A stretch of 64,000 nucleotides of DNA, taken from NCBI GenBank assembly GCA_000827325.1, contig KN832870.1, positions 4,526,001 through 4,590,000 of the forward strand. The letters run 5' to 3'. Each line of letters opens with the position of its first letter. The first letter of the stretch is position 1. The notes beneath the pieces are model-generated. The model did not search any database and was not told where the DNA came from. It worked only from the letters and a program-made list of their open reading frames with translations. This document shows, one piece after another, positions 36,001-46,518 of the stretch. The position numbers were made by a program, and so were the translations under genes. The DNA is from Oidiodendron maius Zn. Lineage: Eukaryota > Ascomycota > Leotiomycetes > Myxotrichaceae.

Positions 36001-39000
36001 TACATGGATTTAGATCTTGTGCTTAGCTCGTTGGCTCTTTCTTATGGCAGTGACGATGACGGTACTGAAACTCAAGCAAGTGATACTTCCAGCACACAGC
36101 TGTTTGTGGATGGCATACACATTTCAGGGAACCGACTGTTTGGACTGCCACCAACAGAACCGACCTACGTCTGTAATTGGGATTTTGCAGTTGGCGCAAT
36201 CACAGGGGAATGCAACACGGATTTCTTTAGTGGATTGTCTGCTGGTGCTAGAGCTTTTGCATTTTCCTTTGACGATGATGAGAATGCCCTGCCTTCGATT
36301 TCAGAGGTGCCTCTGTACGACGTAACATTTCTTCGCGCATCTGTGGACTCGATTCGGTTATGGCTGCGCATGGATAGCTCGGCATTCCTCCTTTCGACTG
36401 GCAGGATCAAAGTGGGTTTTAATGACTGGGCAGGGACTCATTACTCTATAAAACTCAAACTCCAAATTCCAGACCTTCGCCTTAGCTGTGTGGATGTGGA
36501 GTCTGCATTGAGGCACCGACAAAGAGCCGTACATCCAGTTGAGACCCATGCTGTCATTCAAACGAGCTTGTCCCTTGGCATGATACAGAGAAAGTTCAAA
36601 TTCGCGGACGTCAGGCAGCTTCAGCAGGAGCATATAAAACGCCAGGATCAGCGTACTCATAGAGCCGACTTTTTGTTGCACAATGAGCTGCTCGATGACT
36701 CGATGTTGACTACATATGATCCACCAGCTATGTGTTCGCCTGCTCTGCCCCCTCCTATAGCGAATGACGCAGATTTAGAGAAGGCTTCGCAAGCGTCCAA
36801 AGCGTCCTCTTTCAGCCAAGCAAGGCAGTTCGTGAGACGGAAAAGTTCTTATCTCTCTCTCTCAAGCTCTATCGCACGTAGTGAGACGAATGTTGTACAG
36901 CCTCAGAGCCCACAGCTAGCCCATGACTCTAGAGATGCACGATCACACAGCTTAGGAGCTGGACTAGATCGCTCAGCATTTCTGCGGGATGTGTCAGTCT
37001 CAACTGGCCGTCATTCTTCATTCTACAGTGCTGTCGGTGAGCATAGGGGTCAGCCCACAGCAAATGTCACGTTTTCAAGTTCGTATCTCGCCCCTCACTA
37101 CCCTCTCGAAAATGTCGAACCTGATCTCAGAGACCTCCCGGATGTTTTACTGGAACAGGAAGACGCGGCGACAATCCGATCCCGTCACTTAGAGCTAGAC
37201 GATGTCAATCCGGACGGCATGGACGAAGATACCACACAAGTCAGTTTCATTCTCGAGTTACCATCAGGCGTTAAAGGAGTTTTCAACCCAAAAGCGGCTT
37301 ATGCAGTTGCCGAATTGATGACTGCAATGCAAGCATTGGATCCAGTCAATATTCTGGATGAACTTCAAGTGGACAGCATGAATGATATTTTTGCACTAAA
37401 CAAGCAAAAAATAAAGACAGGAATAATAGTAGACTTTGGCCTACGGACACCAGGGATCAGTTTGCGCTTCTTAAACTCCACCCCCTCAACGCAACCGTCA
37501 TATAGCATTCAAGATACCCATGATCAATACGATGTTTCAATGTCTGGGCTTGCACTTTCTTTTAGATCCAAAACTCTGCCGATGGAGGAGCCATCTACAA
37601 TTAGTACTAGAAAGTCGTCCTCGGTACATTTTTCGTTGGCATCATTAGGCCTTGCGGCTAAAGAACGCTTTGATGACCTGGATGATCCCCAAGCAGCAGT
37701 AAATGGACTCCTCGAGGATGTCAGCTTTTGGACGGCTTCAGGCCAGGATACAGCAGCGAGTCTAGCCTTTAAACTGATTGAACTTACAACTGCCAGCAGT
37801 AAGGTTGAATACCTTGCCTCGCTTGTGCATCGTACAAACATGCTTGCCAACACTCTGGAGGAGACATTCATGTCACGGGTTAATCAGCAGAGAAACCGAG
37901 TGCGACTATTCACGTATATTGTTGCAACAGCTGGGCAGCAGATACCTGATCCCCTCTTCTTAACTAGGCCGTCCTATGTTCTTCGTTCCGCTCCGGATCA
38001 TCTACGAGCCAGCGATTCGTGGAAGATTGTAACACGGCTTCACCATATATACAGCAGCTTGAATTCTGAAACTCGACGAGATATCGCAATGCGTTGTCTG
38101 TATAATACCGACCATCTTCCTGAAGACGCCGAACAACGTGTACTGGCAGGCTTTGCTCAATGGAGGAGCTGGGATTTGCATAACATTGACTCCTGCCATG
38201 TGATAAGGAAGATATTCAGATCAGTGGATCAGCCGGCAACCGCACAACCAATACCCTTCACAGTATCCTTTCGGACAGAACGTGTCCGGCTTATTCTCGA
38301 CCCGGGGCCAAAGCAAAATGAGGTATCAGTGGCCGCAGTCACCACTAAAATAGTATCCAAGATCGTCAACTCAGATCCTGGGGTACTATCTCCTCCGGTA
38401 GGCTTACAGGTGCAGGATACAATGGTACAAGTGTTTTGCAGCGATATTTCGGTCAACCTCAATTGGGAACTGTGCGAACTCGCGGACGATATATTGATGC
38501 TTTACCATGGAAGTGGGCCACAGCAAAAATCACCTATAGCGACCTCTCCCTCTCCAATTGCGCAGACTTCGAACATAAAACATAACCTGCACGTTTTTGT
38601 AGCAACTACAAACGGCTCCATCTCCATAGAGACCATCAACCTCAAAGTAGTCTCCCTCAGCAAAGGCTTGACCAGTTCCTTTATACTGGTTAACGAAACA
38701 GAAGGAAGCATGCCGTCCACTGCAAACTTAATGCTTGCAGCAGAAGCTGCTTCATCCAAGATCAAGAGCCATTCACAGGAGTTGTCAACTTTCCAATTGC
38801 GTAATCCGAGCGTGTATGCATCCTATGAGGAGCAAGGCCATGACAGAATTCCTGACAATGTTATCAAAGGTGCGGGCAATTGCCAGGAACTATCCCTTGT
38901 CATTAAACAAGACGTTTTGGCCCTGACTGAGGTCCTGGATCTCGTTATTGGCGATGAAATTACACAGCTTCATAACCTCAAGCAAAGCATCCCCCAGACT

Positions 39001-42000
39001 TCGACGCCTGTAGGAAAGCCAGCTGACACTGTGTCAACGCCACTGCACATTAAGACAGTCAATATCGCGCTCTTTCTGGATCAGTATCACATAAGCGTTC
39101 TGCTTCTACCAACCTTGACCTACAATGTAAATGGCTCCGTAACGAGAGCAGCGATTGCGGCACAGCTGAGTTCTGAAATTGTTTTCGACTTCGATATTAA
39201 AGAACATTCGCATGATGTGCAGACAAATATCAACAACAAGAATGAGAGCATATCGCTTCTACAGATGCCACCAACAAATGGTCGGATTACAACTCACATG
39301 TCGGAGAGAGAAAACTCAGTTTCTGTTTTTACATCTGTTGAACCAATTAAGCTCGATGCAACTGCTATCCACAGCCTCCTGATTGCACTTAATAAGCCCG
39401 AGATCTCAAATGTTATATCCGATATTCAGGAAGAGATGAAAGCGGTTCAGGCCCACATTGAAGACCTATTCGGTCGTCAGCAAGAGCCAACATTAGAGAA
39501 ATCTCCAAGCGCAAGAAAGCCATTTATTTACAATGCGCATTTAACATTAACTGGGTTTGACATTTTTGCGAATTCTCAAGGGGCCAACAGTGATCATAGC
39601 ATGGCAAGACTGGATTTGCAGCTCGGCTGCATACAGCTGGTTCTGGCTAACAGGCTGGAACAGCAAGGTCCCGCTCTTACTTTCCCAGAGCTTCGTGTCA
39701 GCTTGCGCCAAATTATGATTCAACTTTCTCGGTGGCACAAGAAATCTATGGTTCCTTGCGGCAACCTATCATTCGCCGTCTTCGTGAACGCAACGTCGAA
39801 GTTGAACGAGTCTGGAGAGGAAATCAGATCATACCACTTGATGAGCGATGCTTTAGAAATTAATTTGCTGGCAGAAACGGTGTCATCTGTAGTTGACATA
39901 GTGGGCAACTTGCAAGATAAGATCAAGGATCTTGATTTGACCCGAGAAAGAGAGTATCTCCGCAGGTTGCGCAAGCACAAACCCCGTATCACGATCAACG
40001 AGGAGCAGAAGGTCGGCGGCGTGCAGAATGATGTTACAGCTTCCATGTTTGCATCTATGTACTCTCTTGAGCTCCTGAACATCCAGATCACTTGGCTGGT
40101 TGGAACCTCTGAGAAGAGCCATCCTTCCGGGCAGGAGATGGAGAATCTCGTTTTTTCGTTAAAACGCATTGATCTGTCCACAAAGAGGCGCCATACTGCT
40201 AGGCTCACCATAGAAGATCTCCAGGTGCAAATGGTCCCTGAATCCCATGATAAGAGTCAGAGGTCGCTCAATTCGGCCCTGCTGCCGGAAATTATTTTTA
40301 ATGTTGGTTATGTCTCAACAGCAAATGCTCGGCGCCTAGCATTCCAAGCGGCCGGAAAGTCTCTCGACCTTCGTCTGACTTCCCAGTTGATTATACCTGC
40401 CTCAGAACTTCAGAAGTCAATTGGCTCTGCGGCGCAAAAGGTTCGTGTTGCAACAGCATCGTGGATTGCAGCCACCCCAGAAGTCACGTCCGAAGAACCC
40501 AGACGCCAGACTGTCTTCGGCAATAAACGCATGGAATCTCTCCTCGTTGATGCAGACTTCGCCGGTGCTGTTGTTTACCTATCAGGAAGAAAAACTTCGG
40601 ACACGTCTAGAGTTAGAGGTGGCAGAGCCCCACCTCAAGCTGGAAAATATGGGCAATTCACACACACCGACGCAAGCAGCAATACGGTCTTACGCTCTCC
40701 TGGACTTGCTTGCAAGATTGAGTACAAGGATAGCGGTATAGGTGAACCGTCCTTGAATGCCGAAGTGAAAGTTGACGCTTCATCAAACATCCTCTACCCA
40801 GCCGTTGTCCCACTAGTCATGGAGATCTCATCAACTGTCCAGGACGTCGTGAAAGATGAAGAGCTGGCAAAACCTTTGCCAGAAAGACCCTCTCTGCAAA
40901 AAACTAAGAGTGGAACCGAGGAAAACATCCTAACTGCTGATCCCAGCACAATCCTCGGCCGAACTCGACTCAATCTTGGCATCCGTATCTGCAGGCAAGA
41001 GTTCAGTCTCAGCTGCCAACCCATTGCTCGCGTTGCCGCAACATCTTGCTTTGATGACATATATTTAACAGTCAATACCGTCAAATCGACAGATCATGGC
41101 CATTTCTTTGCTGCCTCCGCTACGGTCAAGAATCTTCACACATCGGTACAACATGTTTATTCAAGAGAGTCAACCGGCAGTTTTAATGTTGATTCCGTAT
41201 TTCTGTCTCTTATGAACAGCAAGCACGTCAGCGGCACAAGCGGAGTATCTGCCATTCTGAAGATTAGCCCGACAAAAGTCTTGATAAATGCTAAACAATT
41301 ACAAGACTTCCTGCTCTTCCGAGAAATCTGGGTTCCGATCGAAATACGCCAGGCCAGAACGACACCGGTTCCCACGGCGTCAGCAGCACAGGCTCAGAAC
41401 GTCCTTGTTCAGAGGTATCAGCAGGTCGCCGCTACTGCTGCTTTCCCTTGGAACGCAACAGTGTCTGTCGTGGAGTTGGACGTACAGATAGATCTTGGTC
41501 AAGCAATTGGAAAATCTACGTTCATGATCTCCAATTTCTGGATCTCATCCAAGAAGAATTCTGACTGGGAGCAGAATCTATGCCTCGGCTTTGACAAGGT
41601 TGGGATGGACAGCACTGGGCGGATGAGTGGATTTGTTGCCCTGCAGGACTTCAAGGTGCGCACATCAATACAGTGGCCCGCACGCGAGATGGCTCTCAAC
41701 CAGACTCCTCTCGTCCAAGGATCTATGGGATTCAGTCAACTGCGGGTAAAAGCAGCCTTCGACTATCAGGCTTTCCTTGTTGCCGATATCACCTATTTCG
41801 AGTTTCTCATGTACAATGTCCGAAATGGCACTCTGGCCAAGGGCGACCGTTTAGTCGCCATTCTTAATGGCGAAGCGGTACAAGTCTTCTGCACGGCTAC
41901 GAGTGCATCTCAAGGACTAGCATTATACCAATCATTCTTGCGACTAGCTCAGGAGAAGAAGGCTAACTACGAAGCATCGCTGACAGAGATTGAAAAGTTC

Positions 42001-42935
42001 ATGAAACGCAAATCAATCTCGCAATCAGTGCCCTCACCTCCCTCCAAGACCCGAGAAACATTCATAGACGAAGACAAGACCCCCAAGTCGCCAATATCTT
42101 TGCACACCGACGTGATCGTGACACTCAAAGCCGTCAATATTGGGGCCTTCCCCAACACATTTACCGATCATCAGATCTTCAAGCTCGAGGCACTCGATGC
42201 ACAAGCGCGCTTCGCGGTGATGATGGACGAGGGTAGCATCCATAGCGTTTTAGGTCTTACTCTTGGTCAATTACGTATTGGGCTGGCTGGTGTCAAAACC
42301 GTCGAAGCTCCAAAATCAACTGAGGAATTATCAGTTGAGTATGTGGTGGCCAGCGCGACTGGCTCCCGGGGTGGAACCATCCTGAAAGTCCCCAAATTTG
42401 AGGCTTCGATGCAGACGTGGCAGGAGCCTGGCTCCACGCATATCGACTATATCTTCAAGAGTTCCTTGGAGGGCAAGGTGGAAGTTGGATGGAATTACTC
42501 TCGCATCAGCTATATCCGTGGCATGTGGGGCGCTCACTCCAAGGCGCTTGCACAGAGACTTGGCAAGCCTCTCCCCATCTCTGCAGTGAAGATTACCGGC
42601 GTTCCGGACGAGGAGGGCGCGGAGGGGAAAGACGGGGAGCAGCAAAAGATCACGGCTGAGGTCAACGTGCCGCTGTCAAAGTACGATTACACTGCGCTCG
42701 AGACTCCGGTGATCGAGACGCCGCAGTTGAAGGACATGGGCGAGGCTGTGAGTGTTTTCTGTCTACTTGCGTACTGAACGACAGCTAACTGTGTCACCAG
42801 ACGCCGCCGCTCGAATGGATCGGTCTGCACCGCGACCGGCTGCCCAACCTGACGCATCAGATCGTCATTGTGACGTTGCTGGAACTGGCGAGCGAGGTGG
42901 AGGACGCGTATACGAAGATACTGGGGACATCATGA
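33086..42935 (+). CDS. csf1: Csf1: giant bridge-like lipid transfer protein (BLTP1 family)
   Basis: Four exons, join(33086..33144, 33199..33234, 33282..42747, 42801..42935), give 3,231 aa. Two small 5' exons are needed. After splicing, SFNWVFLIELIVCGILTLFFLFYFNR forms the single N-terminal membrane anchor (given here only as the feature at residues 18-43), followed by YGIRAWTWHKYRVYIDIQA and ISLLGGRIFFKGFRYHGNNE, the chorein-like start diagnostic of Csf1/Tweek/KIAA1109. The middle is a long run of repeating beta-groove units. The last exon adds TPPLEWIGLHRDRLPNLTHQ and a LASEVEDAYTKILGTS end typical of fungal Csf1. These proteins form a hydrophobic channel at ER-plasma membrane contacts and move lipids, including for GPI-anchor synthesis. 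The 9,466 nt third exon is uninterrupted, which argues against pseudogenisation. Confidence 0.96.
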
Positions 42936-43400
42936 CGGATCTGTATTGTACAGAGTGTACGGGTCATGGCGTTATGGTTCCGGGTATAAGCATAGCGAGG
43001 AGTTACCTTGACTATATCCTTATTTTACGAATACTTTCTTATTGAGTTGAGAGGTGGAGCAGGCATGAGTCTTCGTGGCTCTGTGCAGCAGTCATAATAA
43101 TCCATACCAATGACCTTGTACTTGCTCGTATATTCATCATCCTCAACTCGTCAAACACTTCCATGTCTCGCGCCAATTGTCTACTTGTCCGCAATTGACA
43201 TTAAACTACCTTAGTTCTGTCACGACATTAAACTCCTGGCAGACCGTCTGTATAGACGTTAAACTATATGGGACTTAACATTGCCCACGACCGTATGAAG
43301 CTCATACGACGTTACTGAATATGGCTGTGCTGACTACTCGGATCATAATTTTTATACCCGAGACGCTACAAACTCTGACTGCAATCGACTTAGGAATCCG
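42936..43400. other. CSF1 3' flank
   Basis: Contains the CSF1 3' UTR and the left border of the insertion-rich island. Three TTAAACT-like units (about 43202, 43226 and 43259) form a weak irregular repeat. No gene is recognised. Confidence 0.4.
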
Positions 43401-43690
43401 CATCATCAATGTCTGATTCAACCCCACATATCGAAGTCCGCGCTAACATCGACGCATCAACACAGTTCTGGCCATGTGGCGTGCTGAGTATTTAAAGGTT
43501 CAAAACTGTCAGCCGCCAAGAGACACAATGCCGACGAATCAAGTATCCCTGCTGCCGCATCATCCTCGCTACGACCATGCAGGAGGAAGCAAGAAAGAAG
43601 CTCGGACGAATCACTCACGTCGGAGGGATCACACAGAGCAGCGCCATCAATCTTATCAGCTGTAAGTGCCAGCGACGCCGAGACCGAGTC
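43401..43690 (+). pseudogene. Decayed plus-strand copy of an unrecognised sequence, inverted relative to the copy at 44.6-45.1 kb
   Basis: Begins ATGTCTGATTCA at 43409 and matches the complement of 44630..45145 along its length: GAAGTCCGCGCTAACATC, a CTGGCC...TGGCGTGC block, GTATTT-A-AGG, and a Ser/Arg-rich stretch translating approximately as SSIPA...QERSSDES. By eye it is about 80% identical where aligned. Compared with the minus copy it lacks about 205 bp near the start and about 40 bp in the middle. It carries in-frame stops, for example just after GVLSI. I do not recognise the parent family. Because both copies are broken, this is a relic rather than a gene. Confidence 0.6.
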
Positions 43691-44101
43691 TTAGCTAGCT
43701 ATTTGCAAACAATAGACATCCTTAGGACTAATCAGAGCGTATTTTCTTGCATGTGTTATATATTGATACGAAATCTATTGTCAACGAACCTGCAAGTCAA
43801 ACGGGCCAGGAAGGCAAGAATGGCCGTAAGCAGCTAGGAATATACTGTAGAAGTGTGTGTTGGCGAATCCTCCACACGCCCATTGTAGAGTTGTAGTAAA
43901 AGCAACTAGAAAACAAAGACTATAATATAGGACGTGAAATGTATGTCAAAATAAGCCAATTCATCATATTAAGAAATCTAAGGGGGGTGTTGTTAACGTG
44001 TAAGGTCACCTCCCCAAATCCTTGCCTCCGCACCTCCCTCTACATTACAGTCCTATCGCGCTATATCTCCCCTACCATGTGACTAAATAGTTCAGGGCTT
44101 G
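43691..44101. other. AT-rich spacer with a polypurine/TGTTG junction
   Basis: No gene. Near 43981 the sequence AAGGGGGGTGTTGTTAACG resembles the polypurine tract plus TGTTG start of a copia-type LTR. No partner LTR or internal domain was found next to it, so it may be chance or the edge of an old element. Confidence 0.3.
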
Positions 44102-44461
44102 GCAATCCCCACTACACACGTCCCCCCCATAACTGTCGACGCCCCAGTCGACAGTTAGAATAGAATCATTCTAAAGGAGCGGAGGTTACGCAGACTAGGC
44201 AGGCAGCAAGGAAGAGGAAGTTTCAGTAATTTACTGAAACTTCTAGCTAAAGGCATTTGAGGGTCGAGCAGAGCGGTGTCTTTTTCTTTTCTTTTCTCTT
44301 TAGCTGGGCTAATGGGAATTGACTATATTCACTTCATTCATTTCTTTCTTCTAGTGACTTCTACTACCTAGGAACAAGGAGACGTAGTTAAAGTGATTCT
44401 ATTCTAACTGTCGACTGGGCCGTCGACGATGCTAAGAGGGGACGTGTGTAGTGGGCATTGC
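44102..44461. mobile_element. MITE (non-autonomous DNA transposon), 360 bp with about 74 bp terminal inverted repeats
   Basis: The left end (44102 to about 44174) starts GCAATCCCCACTACACACGT. The right end (about 44388 to 44461), read on the other strand, starts GCAATGCCCACTACACACGT. Both then contain CCCAGTCGACAGTTAGAATA. Identity over about 74 bp is roughly 85%. The interior (about 210 bp) is non-coding with a short hairpin (AGTTTCAGTAATTTACTGAAACT). No clear target duplication is seen at these borders, so the exact ends and the superfamily are unresolved. There is no transposase inside. It lies between two inverted decayed copies of another sequence. Confidence 0.8.
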
Positions 44462-44505
44462 TGTTGGTGTAGCTAATATGTGGAGTTGACGACTTGAATT
44501 TGCCA

Positions 44506-45145
44506 CTACAGTGGGACAAGCCCATCAAATACATAAGCAGTACCAAATGCACTGTATGCCTGGGTACATTGAGTCCTTCGGCCCTCCAACACCCTCAGCA
44601 GCGAGAATTTGTCAGGTGATACCTGGCTGGGTACCGTTATCTCGGTCTGTGTGTCACTGGCACTGACAGCTGCTGTGTGTGATCTCTCCGACATGCGTGA
44701 TTCGTCTGAGCTTCTTTCTTGTTCCCTCTGGGATGGTCGTGGCGAGGATGACTCGGCAGGGATGCTTGATGCGTCGGCCTTGTGCCTCTTGGCTGGTGAC
44801 GGTTCTTCTTCGTCGGGATGGGGGTGTTTGCCGAACATTTTGACACCTCTAAATACCCCGCACGCCACGGGGCCAGGACTGTGCGTTACGCATAGATGTT
44901 AGCGCGGACTTCGAGTTCTAAAGGGAAGATATTGCTACCATATAACGGTCGGTGTCAGTGAACTCGATCGATACTGCTAGGAGGCGGTGGTGGGATAAGA
45001 TACAAGTACGTCGAGGGCCTTGCCGAGAGGGGCAAGATAAAAGACTGTAGTTCTCAACGTACAAGAAGATATCAAAGGCGTCGATTTCCTTTCCGTCTCT
45101 ATTCGCGTGGGGCTGAATAGAGACATATGGACTTGAATCAGACAT
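44506..45145 (-). pseudogene. Minus-strand copy of the unrecognised inverted duplicate (longer, also broken)
   Basis: On the minus strand it starts ATGTCTGATTCAAGTCC at 45145 and reads MSDSSPYVSIQPHANRDG, then FDIFLYVENYS, with a stop after about 75 codons. A second frame (44868 down to 44506) encodes a hydrophilic Ser/Glu-rich segment (EEEPSPAKRHKADASSIPAE, then REQERSSDESRMSERS) with a bipartite basic patch like a nuclear signal. Compared with the plus copy at 43.4 kb, a single-base difference near GCGTAACGC shifts the frame between the two halves. Together they suggest a former gene of about 190-200 codons, possibly with an intron that I have not placed. No domain is recognised. Confidence 0.5.
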
Positions 45146-45264
45146 TGAAGACGCGCGGTAAGTTGACTCCAGCCATTAATCAGAGCTTTTAGCGTCTCGG
45201 GTAACGTACTTTATAAGCGAGTGGGTCCTCATGCGTATCCAAGCGATTATCTACATTTAGTTAG

Positions 45265-45545
45265 TATGTCTCAACCAATAACTACTTAATTGACTCAAAA
45301 GGAAGGTCGAATTGCTCTTGCAATAGATGCTCTTAAACAAGGGCATTTTTCAAGTGTCCAAGGCGCTACAAAGGCGTACGATATATACTACCTTTAACCC
45401 GATAGCGACGCGTCCATATAATCGCGAGCAATTATGCCTTGATGTGGGCAGTTTTGCTGGTCGTATATCAGTCACGTCACGCAAGGCGCGTGTGCGGGAG
45501 ATCTTACCCCTATGCCCACATACACGATCAAGAAGGGTGCGATGA
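45265..45545 (+). pseudogene. Relic of a pogo/Fot1-type DNA transposase N-terminus
   Basis: From ATGTCTCAACC at about 45267 the frame reads MSQPITT, a stop, then LTQKEGRIALAIDALKQGHF and SSVQGATKAYDIYYL before another stop. This matches the psq-type helix-turn-helix start of fungal pogo-family transposases, which typically run QKE-RI--AIDA-K-G---S---AAK-YD. Several stops follow within 60 codons, and no DDE catalytic domain is found downstream before the AT-rich segment. It is a short dead fragment. No terminal repeats were identified. Confidence 0.6.
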
Positions 45546-45867
45546 GGCCACCACCGACATTGTAAGTGTTGGGATCCAATGACGCTGTCAGGAAGTCCGT
45601 CGCTCTCTGCACCAAGAACGGCTGTGCTACTATAACCTTAAGACTTAGTGAGTAATATAAGTATTTAATAGAAAACTATTCACCTCCTTTCTACGTAATT
45701 AGATAGATATGTAAACAACTACTATTTTAATATAAGATATTATAAATTAATAGCTTTATGCCATTAAGACAATTAATTTTAGCTATTGATTAACTGTATT
45801 AACAAGAATACTAGCCTAGGGAGAGAAGAAGAAAGAAAAATTATTCTACTACTACCATGCGCGACCC
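45546..45867. other. AT-rich non-coding spacer
   Basis: Strongly AT-rich sequence, especially 45640-45850, with runs such as TATAAATTAATAG. No gene. The composition contrasts with the flanking host genes and would fit old repeat-induced mutation or decayed repeats. Confidence 0.5.
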
Positions 45868-46236
45868 TTATTTTATACTGCCCTGCCTAGTCGGCCTAGA
45901 ATAGCCTTCTATGAGAACCTTCGCTAGGTAGGAGTAATAGGTGGTATAAGACCACGTCTTAAGTGCGAGGGAGGGCCAACGGCAGCAGAAAGGAGATGAC
46001 CTTCGCGTCAGATAATAGTTCATGCAAGTCTCGTCCCTACATAGAGGCCTGACGTGGCTTGCTTGCGGGTGAGGGTACGTGTCGGGATCCATAGCGTGGA
46101 GCCACTCATGGGTAGGGTTAATCTTGGTACGGTCAGTCGTTTTATAGACTAGAATATCGCACTGGTAGATAACTATTAGACATGTCGAGTTACTAGAGTT
46201 ACTAGTCCCCCGAGGACAATGAATCTTGATGTCTAT
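45868..46236 (-). pseudogene. 3' part of the F-box gene, cut off by the copia insertion
   Basis: On the minus strand, the sequence just beyond the element opens in the same frame as the upstream F-box piece at the target site and stays open for about 120 codons to a stop at 45868. It includes NPTHEWLHAMDPDTYPHPQA and HVRPLCRDETCMNYY, a Cys-containing C-terminal block I associate with a family of fungal F-box proteins. It has no promoter of its own and is probably no longer expressed with its 5' part. This is host sequence. The link to the 51.8-52.9 kb piece rests on the matching TCTAT target duplication and frame continuity. Confidence 0.7.
46232..46236. repeat. Target-site duplication TCTAT, left copy
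   Basis: Five bases directly outside the left LTR, repeated exactly at 51844-51848 outside the right LTR. Five-base duplications are normal for Ty1/copia integrases. The intact pair shows that the two LTRs belong to one insertion. Confidence 0.9.
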
Positions 46237-46518
46237 TGTTGCGTCGAGTGGGGCTTAATTCGGTGCACGTGATGGGCTCGTATTTTCAGGTAATAATGCT
46301 CTATATTTTATAAGGGTGGGTTCAACCACCACCTTTATACTTCGTGACAGGACTATAATTCCAAATACAGTCTCAAATAACTCAAATCAAGTGGTTTTAG
46401 CATCCTTAACATATACTCCTTCACACAGTCTATAATATTAGTATTTAGAGCGCAAGTATCATCATTTGAGTTGGTTACTCAGCACCGAAACTGGACTAGC
46501 TTCCAGGATACTGCAACA
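46237..46518 (-). repeat. LTR (3' LTR with respect to the element)
   Basis: 282 bp, ending TGTTG/CAACA. It differs from the other LTR at 11 sites, all transitions at CpG or CpA/TpG context. A polypurine tract lies immediately inside it (46520-46530 on the plus strand as C/T). Confidence 0.95.

Noticed and set aside
43975-44000. Polypurine tract plus TGTTG considered as the edge of a second copia-type element
   Set aside because: No second LTR, no pol domain next to it; the motif is too short to call.
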